This document shows, piece after piece, positions 25,115-32,889 of a stretch of 64,000 bases of DNA. Numbering within the stretch: position 1 is the first letter of the stretch; each line of letters starts with the position of its first letter. A program made the position numbers and the translations under genes. The notes under the pieces are model-generated. The model saw nothing but the letters and a program-made list of their open reading frames with translations, was not told where the DNA came from and ran no database searches. Location: contig JAXMJH010000097.1 of NCBI GenBank assembly GCA_034376725.1, positions 1-64,000 on the forward strand, in the 5' to 3' direction. The DNA is from UBA11164 sp034376725 (lineage in GTDB: Bacteria > Pseudomonadota > Gammaproteobacteria > Xanthomonadales > Xanthomonadaceae).

Positions 25115-27496
25115 ATGAGCCGAGTCATGGATGTGTTTGCCGACGCCTGGCGTCTGTTGCGCGCGCGACCAGCCGGAAATCTTGCGGCCGTCGCGGTGCT
25201 GGCGCTGGGGCTGACGGCGGTGATGTCGGTCGCCGCGATTGCCCGACTGGTAATGAACGATGCGCCTGCCGCGCTGCCGGCTCAGGCGCTGTACGCGGTG
25301 GGCGCCGGCTTTGGTCCGGGACAGGGCCTCACGCTGACTGGGGCAGATGCGCTTGCGCTGCGAACGGAGATACCCGGTCTGGCCGATGCGTCGCTGACCC
25401 GCTGGAACGATTTCAATGTCGGTTCGGTGCGGACCGGCGACGGCAGCCATGCCGAACGGGTGAGCGGCCTGCTGGTCGACGGCGATCCATTCCGCCTGCT
25501 GGGCTGGTCGATGGCGCTCGGGCGCGGGTTCGACGCCGGCGATTTCCGACCGGGAGCGCCGGCGGCGGTGGTGATCGGCGATGCGCTTTGGCGCACGCGC
25601 TTTGCGGCCGATCCGGCGATCATCGGCCGGCAGGTTCGGGTCGATGGCGCGCCGGCAACCGTGATCGGCGTGTTGCCGCCACGTCGTGCCTATCCGTTCC
25701 AGCAGCAAATGTATCTGGCCATCGCGTTGCAAACCGACCGTGCCCAGATGGATCGGCCATGGGCGGCCCTGGCCCGGATCGACGATGCTGATGCGCTGGG
25801 CGGCATCGAAGCAGCGCTGGCGGCCCAGCAGGCCGACCGCGAACGACGTCTTGGCGAAGATGCCCGGCAGGCGCCGCTCCGGCTGGCCGCGCTGTTCGAC
25901 GGGCAGGCCGATCCGGGGACGTATCTGCTGATCGTGGTGCTGGCCATCGTGGTCGGCCTGGTGATGCTGCTCGCGGCCAGCAATGTGGGCGGGCTGCTGC
26001 TGGTGCAGTGGTTGGGCCGCGGAAGGGATCTGGCCACCCGCCACGCCCTTGGGGCGACCTCGGGCCGGGTGGTGGCCGGATTGTTCGTTCAGGCGCTCCT
26101 GCTGGTCGTCGCTGCCTGGCTGCTGGCGGTGGCGAGCGCCAATCTGGTGCTCGCCGGATTTGGCGACTACCTGCGCAGCGTCGAGAATGGCATGCCGCTG
26201 TATGCCGAGCTGAGTCTGTCGTTGCCCGTGTTGGCGATCAGCGCGCTGGTTGCGGTCGCGATGGCCGCCGTCCTGATGCTGCCCACCTGGCGCCGCCTGC
26301 GTCGGGGCGACCTCGCGGTCGGGCTGCGCAGTGGCGCGCGCACCGCAGGAGGGTTGTCCCGATTCGGGCGCGCACTGTTCGGCATGCAGTCGCTGTTGGC
26401 GGTGGTGACGGTGCTGGCCACGGTTCAGGCCATGCTCGGCGCCCGCGACCAGATGCGCGCTCCATTGGGAATGGCGACCGACTCGGTTGTGGTCGCCCAG
26501 TTTCACGGCAGCAATGCCGAGGCCAAGGCGCGGTTCGCCGAGCAGTTGCGCGAGCGACTGGCCATCGAGCCCGGCGTGGAAGCGGTAACCGTCTCGGCCA
26601 ATATCCCGGTTGCATTGGTGACGCGACGGGACGTGGTGCGCGAAGAGCAACGGCTGAATGTGGATTTCGCGCCGGTCGATGCGGGGTATCGGAATGTCTA
26701 TGGGTTTGCGATGCGTTCCGGCCGCTGGTTCGACTCCGAAGACGTGGCCGCAGCCCGACCGGTCGCGGTGCTGGACCCGTCTGCGGCCGAGGCGCTGTTC
26801 GGTGATGACGACCCGATCGGTCGCAGTTTCAGCATTCAGGAGTCGGCTGGCAACGTCGATTACCAGGTGATCGGCGTCAGCCAGCCGGTGCGTCTGGTTG
26901 GGCGGGGCGGTGCGGATGAGCCGAGCGTCTTCGCGCCGGTGCCCAGGGCGCCGGTCTATGAATTGGCGGTTTCGGTTCGCGTGCGCGGCGCGCCGGAGGC
27001 CTTCGCGCCGCGCTTGCGCCAGATTGCCACCGGGATCGACGCCGACTTCGGGCTGACCGATGTCGGCAGTTTCGCCGCCTCGCGCTGGCGGGCCAACGGC
27101 TGGACGCGCATGGTGCTGGGCCTGTTTGCCCCGCTGGGTGTGCTCGCCCTGGTGTTGGCGGCGGCCGGATTGTCGGCATTGCTGGGCAGCCTCGTCGCGC
27201 AGCGGGTGCGCGAGATCGGCGTGCGCCGCGCGCTGGGTGCGCCCGCTGGCGGGCTGATTCGAACGCTGTTGGGTGGGCTCGGGCTTTGGGGTGGCGTCGG
27301 CAGCGCGCTGGGAGTCGGTCTGGCGTTCCTGATGGTCGGCCCGCTCAGCCAGACGCTCTATGGCGACAACCACGTTGGCCTCGTCAGCGTAATGGGCACG
27401 CTGGCCGCCATGGCCGTCGTACTGCTGCTGGCCAGCGCCGGGCCGGTGCGACGAGCCCTGCGCATCCAGCCTACCGAGGCGCTGCGGGAGGAGTGA
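25115..27496 (+). CDS. Diverged MacB/FtsX-type ABC permease 4
   Basis: 793 residues from the ATG at 25115, preceded by GAGGAG at 25103-25108. It keeps the duplicated layout, but the N-terminal helix (VLALGLTAVMSVAAIARLVM) departs from the LALGIGAN pattern of permeases 1-3. FtsX segments are SNVGGLLLVQWLGRGRDLATRHALGATSGRVV and RVREIGVRRALGAPAGGLI. Divergence groups it with permease 5 and the second ATPase. A permease-gene fragment begins eight bases downstream. Confidence 0.88.
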   Translation: MSRVMDVFADAWRLLRARPAGNLAAVAVLALGLTAVMSVAAIARLVMNDAPAALPAQALYAVGAGFGPGQGLTLTGADALALRTEIPGLADASLTRWNDFNVGSVRTGDGSHAERVSGLLVDGDPFRLLGWSMALGRGFDAGDFRPGAPAAVVIGDALWRTRFAADPAIIGRQVRVDGAPATVIGVLPPRRAYPFQQQMYLAIALQTDRAQMDRPWAALARIDDADALGGIEAALAAQQADRERRLGEDARQAPLRLAALFDGQADPGTYLLIVVLAIVVGLVMLLAASNVGGLLLVQWLGRGRDLATRHALGATSGRVVAGLFVQALLLVVAAWLLAVASANLVLAGFGDYLRSVENGMPLYAELSLSLPVLAISALVAVAMAAVLMLPTWRRLRRGDLAVGLRSGARTAGGLSRFGRALFGMQSLLAVVTVLATVQAMLGARDQMRAPLGMATDSVVVAQFHGSNAEAKARFAEQLRERLAIEPGVEAVTVSANIPVALVTRRDVVREEQRLNVDFAPVDAGYRNVYGFAMRSGRWFDSEDVAAARPVAVLDPSAAEALFGDDDPIGRSFSIQESAGNVDYQVIGVSQPVRLVGRGGADEPSVFAPVPRAPVYELAVSVRVRGAPEAFAPRLRQIATGIDADFGLTDVGSFAASRWRANGWTRMVLGLFAPLGVLALVLAAAGLSALLGSLVAQRVREIGVRRALGAPAGGLIRTLLGGLGLWGGVGSALGVGLAFLMVGPLSQTLYGDNHVGLVSVMGTLAAMAVVLLLASAGPVRRALRIQPTEALREE

Positions 27497-27504
27497 GGAC
27501 GCAA

Positions 27505-27606
27505 ATGAACCGATTCGTTTTCGGACTTTGGGGCGCTCTGCGGGCATTGGCCTAGCGCCCGGCGCTGGCGCTGCTGAGCGGGCTGGTGCTGGCGTTGCGT
27601 GAGGAG
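27505..27606 (+). pseudogene. Fragment of a further permease gene, cut by an in-frame stop
   Basis: From the ATG at 27505 the frame reads MNRFVFGLWGALRALA, then an amber codon at 27553-27555, then RPALALLSGLVLALREE. This matches the N-terminal pattern of permease 5 (MNGFRKTLRQLSRSPAFALTVTLFLGV). Similarity ends at the edge of the toxin-antitoxin island, so the rest of this gene has been lost or was never present. Confidence 0.6.
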
Positions 27607-27629
27607 CAGGTGGCCGTGCAGTCAGGCGC

Positions 27630-27667
27630 TTGACATGCCTGGACCCGGTAGATACCGTTGGTATCTA
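27630..27667 (+). promoter_or_regulatory. Promoter and operator palindrome of the first vapBC pair
   Basis: A TTGACA -35 box at 27630-27635 is followed by a perfect palindrome, TAGATACCGTTGGTATCTA, at 27649-27667 with eight-base arms and a three-base centre. The palindrome covers the expected -10 position and ends 22 bases before vapB, a standard place for autoregulation by the VapBC complex. Confidence 0.65.
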
Positions 27668-27688
27668 TCTATGTTTTCGGAGTTGACC

Positions 27689-27925
27689 ATGACCACCGCC
27701 GCCAAGCTGTTCATGTCCGGGCGGAGCCAGGCGGTGCGCCTGCCCAAGGCGCTGCGCTTCGAGGGCGATGAGGTGATCGCCAAGCGCTTCGGCAACGGCG
27801 TGCTGCTGCTACCGGTGGAAGCGCCATGGCAGGTAATGCAGGAGGCGCTGGACGAGTTCGAGCCAGGATTCGAGTTGCAGCGTGAACAACCCGAACAGCA
27901 AATGCGCGAAGCCTGGCCGCAATGA
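27689..27925 (+). CDS. vapB: VapB-type antitoxin (AbrB/SpoVT fold)
   Basis: 78 residues from the ATG at 27689. The N-terminal AKLFMSGRSQAVRLPKALRFEGDEV segment is the swapped-hairpin DNA-binding motif of the VagC/VapB class, and the acidic C-terminus would wrap the toxin. The stop overlaps the vapC start by four bases (ATGA). It should neutralise the PIN RNase encoded next and repress the operon through the palindrome at 27649. Confidence 0.92.
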   Translation: MTTAAKLFMSGRSQAVRLPKALRFEGDEVIAKRFGNGVLLLPVEAPWQVMQEALDEFEPGFELQREQPEQQMREAWPQ

Positions 27926-28332
27926 TCGCCAGGCGCTATCTGCTGGATACCAACACCTGCATCTACATCATCAACCGCCGGCCAGCGCAGGTTTTCGATC
28001 ACTTCGCCGGCAAGCGTATCGGCGAAATCGCCATTTCCAGCATCACCGGCGCCGAACTGGCCTTCGGCGTGAGCAAGAGCGGTTCGCAGCGCAATCGTCA
28101 GGCGCTGGACAAGTTTCTGGCGCCGCTGGAAATCCTGCCCTTCGACGAGGCGGCGATGCGCCGTTACGGGCCGCTTCGCAGCCAATTGGAGCTGCAGGGA
28201 CAGCCCATCGGCGCGCTCGATCTGCTGATCGCAGGCCACGCATTGGCCCTGGACGTTACGCTGGTGACCATTAATCTACGCGAGTTCGAGCGCGTACCGG
28301 GACTGCGGCTGGAGAACTGGGTAGGCGATTGA
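27922..28332 (+). CDS. vapC: VapC-type PIN-domain ribonuclease toxin
   Basis: 136 residues. PIN-domain acidic residues are visible: Asp9 in LLDTNTCIYI, the Glu in SSITGAELAFG, and the Asp pair region GALDLLIAGHALALDVTLVT. VapC toxins are Mg-dependent ribonucleases that usually cut tRNA or rRNA. Coupling to vapB by a four-base overlap and full length suggest the pair is functional. Confidence 0.93.
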   Translation: MIARRYLLDTNTCIYIINRRPAQVFDHFAGKRIGEIAISSITGAELAFGVSKSGSQRNRQALDKFLAPLEILPFDEAAMRRYGPLRSQLELQGQPIGALDLLIAGHALALDVTLVTINLREFERVPGLRLENWVGD

Positions 28333-28431
28333 GCGGCCACCGCCGGCGGGTGCTGTGGCTGAACCGGCGGGCGTTCTACGTTTTCGATTCCTTGCCCGAA
28401 CGCGGGGTGGTGGTCACCGATGCCCCGGTCG

Positions 28432-28570
28432 ATCACCTGCGCCGCCAAGGCCAGGCTGCTGCCAAGGCGGCCGCGGATTTCGTTCTCCAACAGCGGCCAG
28501 CAGGCGGTTCGCGTGGGATGCTCGCAGGCCAAGGCCGACCAGGAAAATTGAATGAATCATTCGCTGGATT
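28432..28570 (-). pseudogene. Frameshifted fragment of a second-type PIN toxin gene
   Basis: Reading the minus strand, FLVGLGLR in one frame is followed, after a frameshift, by EHPTRTACWPLLENEIRGRLGSSLALAAQ in another. Together these parallel FLVGLAVREHPAHAQCWSLFEDEIRGRPGSLALAAQ of the intact toxin at 29327. The start codon and the C-terminal half are missing. It is a decayed duplicate or relative of that vapC. Confidence 0.7.
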
Positions 28571-28583
28571 TTCGCAGCGGGAT

Positions 28584-28873
28584 TCAGCCCGGAGCGGCAG
28601 GCAACGCAGCGGCGAGGGCGGCGAGTAGCTTCAGGTGGGCGGACAGCCGTGCGTATACCTTCCCGGCCAGTTCCTCGTCATAGGTATGGGAGGTAAGGTT
28701 GCGGTCCTCCAGGACCGTCAGCCAGCCTGCTTCGTCGTTGAGCCAACCGAGCCGGAAAGCCACCCGGCCGCATGCGCGCGGCGAGGCGCAGTCGAGCCCC
28801 TCACTGCGTACTCCTGCAGGACCTCATCGAGGCGCTGCAAGGCTCTGTGCAGCGATTCGCGACGAAGCGTCAC
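28584..28873 (-). pseudogene. Broken HepT/HI0074-type HEPN toxin gene
   Basis: A GTG at 28873 overlaps the stop of the nucleotidyltransferase gene and begins MTLRRESLHRALQRLDEVLQEYA. The rest of the protein is in another frame: EGLDCASPR, AFRLGWLNDEAGWLTVLEDR, NLTSHTYDEELAGKVYARL and on to the stop at 28584. The HEPN core usually lying between these parts (the FEFTFELAWK region) is absent, so an internal deletion of about 30-40 codons plus a frameshift has occurred. The RNase motif R-x4-H-x-Y (RNLTSHTY, 28680-28703) survives. Confidence 0.8.
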
Positions 28874-29184
28874 AGGCGGATCCCACGCGCCATCGCGCGA
28901 TTACGCAAGGCGACACCTCCGGCGCTGAGGTCGACCAGATCCACCGTGTACAGCGTGGGCAGGCGTTCGACCGCTTCACGCAGGCGGGCCATCTGCTCGG
29001 GGGGGATCGGTCGCGCCGGGGCGATGCCGATATCGATGTCGGAACGCTCGACAGCGCGGCCTTCCGCCCATGAACCGAACCAGTACACCGGGGTGTCGGG
29101 TGCGAGGATCTCACGCGCCAGACTCGCCACCTGTTCGGCCACGCGTCTGGGCTGATCCGGGGAGGGCATGGCGGCATGAGTCAT
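28870..29184 (-). CDS. MntA-type nucleotidyltransferase antitoxin
   Basis: 104 residues from the ATG at 29184. The minimal nucleotidyltransferase motif is clear: GSWAEGRAVERSDIDIGI, followed by VDLVDLSAGG with the third acidic residue. In the MntA-HepT system such proteins AMPylate the tyrosine of the HEPN toxin's R-x4-H-x-Y motif. Here the partner next door is broken, leaving an apparent orphan antitoxin. The start could also be the ATG at 29169; neither has a good ribosome site, and the promoter spacing implies a leaderless message. Confidence 0.85.
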   Translation of the reverse strand: MTHAAMPSPDQPRRVAEQVASLAREILAPDTPVYWFGSWAEGRAVERSDIDIGIAPARPIPPEQMARLREAVERLPTLYTVDLVDLSAGGVALRNRAMARGIRL

Positions 29185-29191
29185 GCGGCCG

Positions 29192-29220
29192 ATACTGTAC
29201 CGCCTGCTTCGCAGGGTCAA
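29192..29220 (-). promoter_or_regulatory. Promoter of the MntA-type gene with internal palindrome
   Basis: On the minus strand TTGACC (29220-29215) and CAGTAT (29197-29192) are separated by 17 bases. The spacer contains CCTGC-GAA-GCAGG (29203-29215), a likely operator. The start site would be near 29185, directly at the ATG. Confidence 0.5.
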
Positions 29221-29326
29221 GACGAATGGCCTTGGCAGTTTGGCCAGCCCAAGCCTGACAGGTTGCTGGGCCTAGTGTTCCGATGAGTGATGCGCGCGGG
29301 ATAGGCGGGCGGCAACCGGGCCGGCC

Positions 29327-29758
29327 TCAGAGCCGCTCGATTTCGAAGACGCCGTAGACGGCGAAATCGCGCCAGTCGGTGGTTGCCAGCCGGCGTACGC
29401 CGGCGCGGTGATAACTGGCGGCAAGCAGGGTGTCGAGCAAACGCTTGCGGCCGAGCCGATGCTCGCGCATCCAGGCCAGGAACACAACGCCGACCTCGGC
29501 GTCGACGGCGACCGGGCGACATTCCTCGGCGTTCCACCACTGCTCGCACAGGTCCAGTGCTGCCGGCATCGTCAGCGGGTGCTCGAAGCGCCGTGGGTCG
29601 GAAACCACGTGTGCAAACTCGGCGAGCGCCTGCGCGGCCAGGGCCAGGCTGCCGGGCCGGCCGCGGATTTCGTCTTCGAAAAGCGACCAGCATTGCGCGT
29701 GCGCGGGATGCTCGCGGACGGCCAAACCGACCAGAAAGCTGGTGTCGGCGCCGATCAC
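29327..29758 (-). CDS. vapC: PIN-domain ribonuclease toxin of the second VapBC-like pair
   Basis: 143 residues. Asp5 in MIGADTSFLVG, the Glu of LAEFAHVV, and the acidic cluster in RKRLLDTLLAASYHRAGVRRLATTDWRDF fit the PIN active site. It differs from the first toxin of the island and resembles the fragment at 28432. The start overlaps the antitoxin stop by four bases. It is probably an intact RNase toxin. Confidence 0.9.
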   Translation of the reverse strand: MIGADTSFLVGLAVREHPAHAQCWSLFEDEIRGRPGSLALAAQALAEFAHVVSDPRRFEHPLTMPAALDLCEQWWNAEECRPVAVDAEVGVVFLAWMREHRLGRKRLLDTLLAASYHRAGVRRLATTDWRDFAVYGVFEIERL

Positions 29759-29988
29759 GGTTCGAGCATCTCGTCGAGCAGGTCGTCGTCGCGGGTAAGC
29801 GGTCGTAATGGCTGCCCCAGGGACTGCGGCCGGAAATCACGCAGATCGCGCCTCGGCCGCAGGCGCTCACGGCGGTAGTTTTCCATGGCCTCGCGGATCA
29901 GTTCCGAGGTCGGTCGCCCCGAACTGCGCGCCGCACGGCGGAAGTCTTCGTAGATCGGCTCGCTTACATTGATTGTGATGGTTTTCAT
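29755..29988 (-). CDS. vapB: Ribbon-helix-helix antitoxin of the second VapBC-like pair
   Basis: 77 residues. The N-terminus MKTITINVSEPIYEDFRRAARSSGRPTSELIREAME is a ribbon-helix-helix DNA-binding domain. The basic linker and acidic tail (RDDDLLDEMLEP) would bind the toxin. A palindrome lies six bases upstream of its ATG. It differs in fold from the AbrB-type antitoxin at 27689, so the two pairs have separate origins. Confidence 0.9.
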   Translation of the reverse strand: MKTITINVSEPIYEDFRRAARSSGRPTSELIREAMENYRRERLRPRRDLRDFRPQSLGQPLRPLTRDDDLLDEMLEP

Positions 29989-29993
29989 CCATT

Positions 29994-30007
29994 GATACTA
30001 ATGTATC
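29994..30007. promoter_or_regulatory. Operator-like palindrome before the second vapB
   Basis: GATAC-TAAT-GTATC sits immediately before the antitoxin ATG, where autorepression would be expected. Its arms match the core of the first operator (GATACC...GGTATC at 27651-27665). The remainder of 29989-30322 holds the second sigma-54 promoter and its upstream palindrome, and no gene. Confidence 0.5.
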
Positions 30008-30103
30008 TTCTGCCAGGCGGCTACTGAACGGTAAGTTCTCGCGAGCCGGTCGCCGGCCGGCGGCTGGCATGAAATGCATGGGTGTTCGGTCCTGCGCGGA
30101 AGT

Positions 30104-30118
30104 GTCCTGAAGTGGACA
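30104..30118. promoter_or_regulatory. Candidate enhancer site for the sigma-54 regulator (copy 2)
   Basis: GTCC-TGAAGT-GGACA repeats the GTCC-N6-GGACA pattern found at 15190, here centred about 76 bases before the predicted sigma-54 start near 30187. Confidence 0.5.
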
Positions 30119-30159
30119 GTGCGGCCATCGCCAATACGTTGATTTCCTGAGGCGATCGG

Positions 30160-30176
30160 CTGGCACGGATCCTGCT
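30160..30176 (+). promoter_or_regulatory. Sigma-54 (-24/-12) promoter before permease 5
   Basis: CTGGCACGGATCCTGCT matches YTGGCACG-N4-TTGCW except for C in place of the first T of TTGC. The GG at 30162-30163 and GC at 30174-30175 have the exact ten-base separation. The predicted start is near 30187, giving an untranslated leader of about 135 bases. Confidence 0.72.
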
Positions 30177-30322
30177 AGCAAAGACGTTGGCGTGGCCTGC
30201 TGGCCACCCATCGACGATAACGACGGAGCGATGAGCGCTATGGGCGAGGCAAGTCGAATCGGGTCACACTTGGGCGGCGGCTCGCGCTGCGTGGTGTCAA
30301 CTGCGTCTGAGGCGATCAAGCA

Positions 30323-32713
30323 ATGAACGGGTTCAGGAAAACCCTTCGGCAGCTCTCGCGCAGCCCGGCCTTCGCGCTGACGGTGACCCTGTTCCTTGGA
30401 GTGTCGGTGGCGGCCCTGCCGGCGCTGGCCACCGCGGCCTGGACGCTGCTGGCCAAGCCGCTGCCGTTTCCGGATAGCGATCGGCTGGTCAACGTGCATG
30501 GATTCTCCGGCAAGATGGGTTTCGAGCTGGGATTTTCGGTGCCGATGGCCGAGCGGCTGGCGGAATTCGAGCAGGTCGAGGCGGTGGGCTTCCATCGCTC
30601 CGGTGACGAGATGGAAGACCATTCCGGTGTGCGTCTGCAAACCAGCCGCATCTCTGCATCGCTGCTGGGCATGCTTGGTGCGCGGCCACTGATTGGTCGC
30701 CTCCCGGCTGATGGTGAAGATGATAATAGGGTGCTGATTTCCGAGGCGTTCTGGGATAACCGCTTCAATCGCGATCCGGGCGTTCTTGATCGAGCCATCG
30801 AACTGCCCGGTTATCGCCTGCATGTCATCGGCGTGCTGCCGCGCGGTTTTGGCTTTCCCCGCCCCGATACCGCTGTGTGGCAGCCACTGGTGCTGAGCGA
30901 GGCCGACCGGGCGCCCGACCAGATAGGCAACTGGCAGGGCATGCAGGTCTATGCGCGCCTGAGATCCAATACTTCGGCGCAGGCATTCTCCGAGGCGATC
31001 GAAGCGCGCTGGGGTGCGCTGCCCGAGTTGGCGCCGATGCGCCAGTTCATGGGCCTGCAGCTTCGCGTGGAGCCGCTGCGCGCGCACCTGTCGCAAGGAA
31101 ATGCCTCGCTGGTGCGCGAGCTGTCGCTGGCGACGGTGCTGGTGCTGCTGACGCTGGCCGCCAATCTGGCCAACCTCTGGTTGGGACGCACCGTGGCCCG
31201 GCAACGCGAACTGGCCATTCGCGGCGCGTTGGGCGCGAGTGGCTGGAGGGTGGCTGCGCCGGTGTTTGCCGAGATCGTGCTGCTCACCCTTGCCGGCGTG
31301 GTGGTGGGGCTTTCGCTCACGCCGTTCGGTCTGAATGTGCTGCAGTCGCTGGGCGTCTTCGACAGCGCCTCGCCGCTGCCGATCGGGCTCGATATCGCAA
31401 CCGTCCTGGTAGCCGGGATGGCGGCGGTACTGCTGATTTCGCTGCTTTCGATCGGACCGCTTTGGTTGATTCGACGGGGATTCGCGCCGGGCGAGCTGAG
31501 CGGCGGGCCACGCGCGCTGGCGCTCAGCCTGGGCGGTACGCGGCTGCGGCGCGGGCTGGTGGCGTTCCAAGTGGCGGCGGCGATGACGCTGCTGGTGGGC
31601 GGTGGTCTGCTGTTGCGGAGTCTGGATGCCTTGCTGGGGTCGGATACCGGTTTTGCCGGGCGCGGTTTGGTGGTGGCGGCGGTGACGCCGAAGGATGCGC
31701 GCCTGATCGGCGCCGACGCGTCGGCCGGGCAGCGCGTCTCGGCCTGGTACGCGGACGTGTCCTCGCTGCCCGGCGTGAAAGCGGCAAGTTTCGCCACTGC
31801 GCCGCCGTTCGCCCTGACCGAAGTCGTGTCCAGCTTCGAACTGGTCGGCGAGGGGCGCCAGGAGAGCGCGCGCGACCGGATAGTGGGGCCGGGCTATTTC
31901 GATGTGATCCGGCAGCCGGTGCTTGCCGGGCGCCTCTTCAGCGCGGGAGACAAGGGCGTGGTAATCGTCGATGAGCTGTTCGCGAAGCGGCATCTGACCG
32001 GTGTCGATCCGCTCCAGGCGAGCGTCGGTGTGCCGGTGGGCCCCGACGAGTACGAGCCGGCGCGCATCGTCGGCGTGGTGCCGACCATCAAGCATTCGAG
32101 CCTGGATGAAGGTGTGGCCATGGGCTCGGTGTATCGTCAGATTGCGGATCCGGCCCAGTCCGGGTTTTTGCCACGCTACGCGTTGCTGGAGATCGACGGT
32201 GCCAGCGGCACCATGCGCGCGCGGCTTGATGAACTGGCGCAGGCGCACGGTTTGCGGCTGGAACGGTTGGCGACCATCGCCGAGTGGATGCGCGCGTCCT
32301 TGGATGCCCGGATGCCGCTGATTTGGCTGCTGAGCGGTTTCGCCATCGCCTGCCTGTTGTTGTGTTGCACGGGCCTGTTCGCCTTGGTTCAGTTCGCGGT
32401 ACGCAGCCGGCGTGGCGAATTCGGCCTGAAGCTCGCGCTCGGTGCGACGACCAATGCGCTGTCGCGCGAAGTGCTCGTCGGCGCCGCGCGTATGGTGTTG
32501 CCAGGTCTGGTTTTGGGTGTAGTGGGCGCGATTCTGCTGGGACGGGTGCTGTCGTCGCGTCTGTATCAGGTGTCGCCCTACGATCCGCTGACATTCGCGG
32601 GGGTGCTGATGTGTCTGCTCGCGGCGGTGCTGCTGGCCGCATGGTGGCCGGCGCGCCGGGTTCACGTGATGGCGCCGGCGGAGGTGCTGCGGGGGGGAGT
32701 AAGGCACCCCTGA
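30323..32713 (+). CDS. Diverged MacB/FtsX-type ABC permease 5
   Basis: 796 residues with the duplicated permease layout: N-terminal helix (VTLFLGVSVAALPALATAAWTLL), periplasmic domain, FtsX helices (ANLANLWLGRTVARQRELAIRGALGASGWRV), a second helix and periplasmic domain, and final helices with RRGEFGLKLALGATTNAL. The usual LALGIGAN motif is replaced by LFLGVSVA, and the LACCANVAN-like pattern of the last domain is altered. It has its own sigma-54 promoter and precedes the second ATPase, so these two probably work together. Confidence 0.87.
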   Translation: MNGFRKTLRQLSRSPAFALTVTLFLGVSVAALPALATAAWTLLAKPLPFPDSDRLVNVHGFSGKMGFELGFSVPMAERLAEFEQVEAVGFHRSGDEMEDHSGVRLQTSRISASLLGMLGARPLIGRLPADGEDDNRVLISEAFWDNRFNRDPGVLDRAIELPGYRLHVIGVLPRGFGFPRPDTAVWQPLVLSEADRAPDQIGNWQGMQVYARLRSNTSAQAFSEAIEARWGALPELAPMRQFMGLQLRVEPLRAHLSQGNASLVRELSLATVLVLLTLAANLANLWLGRTVARQRELAIRGALGASGWRVAAPVFAEIVLLTLAGVVVGLSLTPFGLNVLQSLGVFDSASPLPIGLDIATVLVAGMAAVLLISLLSIGPLWLIRRGFAPGELSGGPRALALSLGGTRLRRGLVAFQVAAAMTLLVGGGLLLRSLDALLGSDTGFAGRGLVVAAVTPKDARLIGADASAGQRVSAWYADVSSLPGVKAASFATAPPFALTEVVSSFELVGEGRQESARDRIVGPGYFDVIRQPVLAGRLFSAGDKGVVIVDELFAKRHLTGVDPLQASVGVPVGPDEYEPARIVGVVPTIKHSSLDEGVAMGSVYRQIADPAQSGFLPRYALLEIDGASGTMRARLDELAQAHGLRLERLATIAEWMRASLDARMPLIWLLSGFAIACLLLCCTGLFALVQFAVRSRRGEFGLKLALGATTNALSREVLVGAARMVLPGLVLGVVGAILLGRVLSSRLYQVSPYDPLTFAGVLMCLLAAVLLAAWWPARRVHVMAPAEVLRGGVRHP

Positions 32714-32889
32714 GCATCGAGAGTTTGTGCTTGACGGGAGCGGCGGCAGCCGGATTCGAGCCGGTCGGGCACGCGGTAAATACATCCACGCGGACTCGGT
32801 GCCGGCATCTATGCAGCCAACGGTCCGCCCACCAAAAACCGGCCACCGCCATGGATCGGGGCCATGTGACGACTTGGAAAGTACAGATC

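Noticed and set aside
24932..27547. An 871-codon minus-strand frame opposite permease 4
   Set aside because: Arg/His/Gln-rich shadow with no recognisable motif.
28329..28628. A plus-strand frame of 99 codons after the first vapC
   Set aside because: It lies opposite the PIN fragment, whose peptide similarity explains the sequence better.
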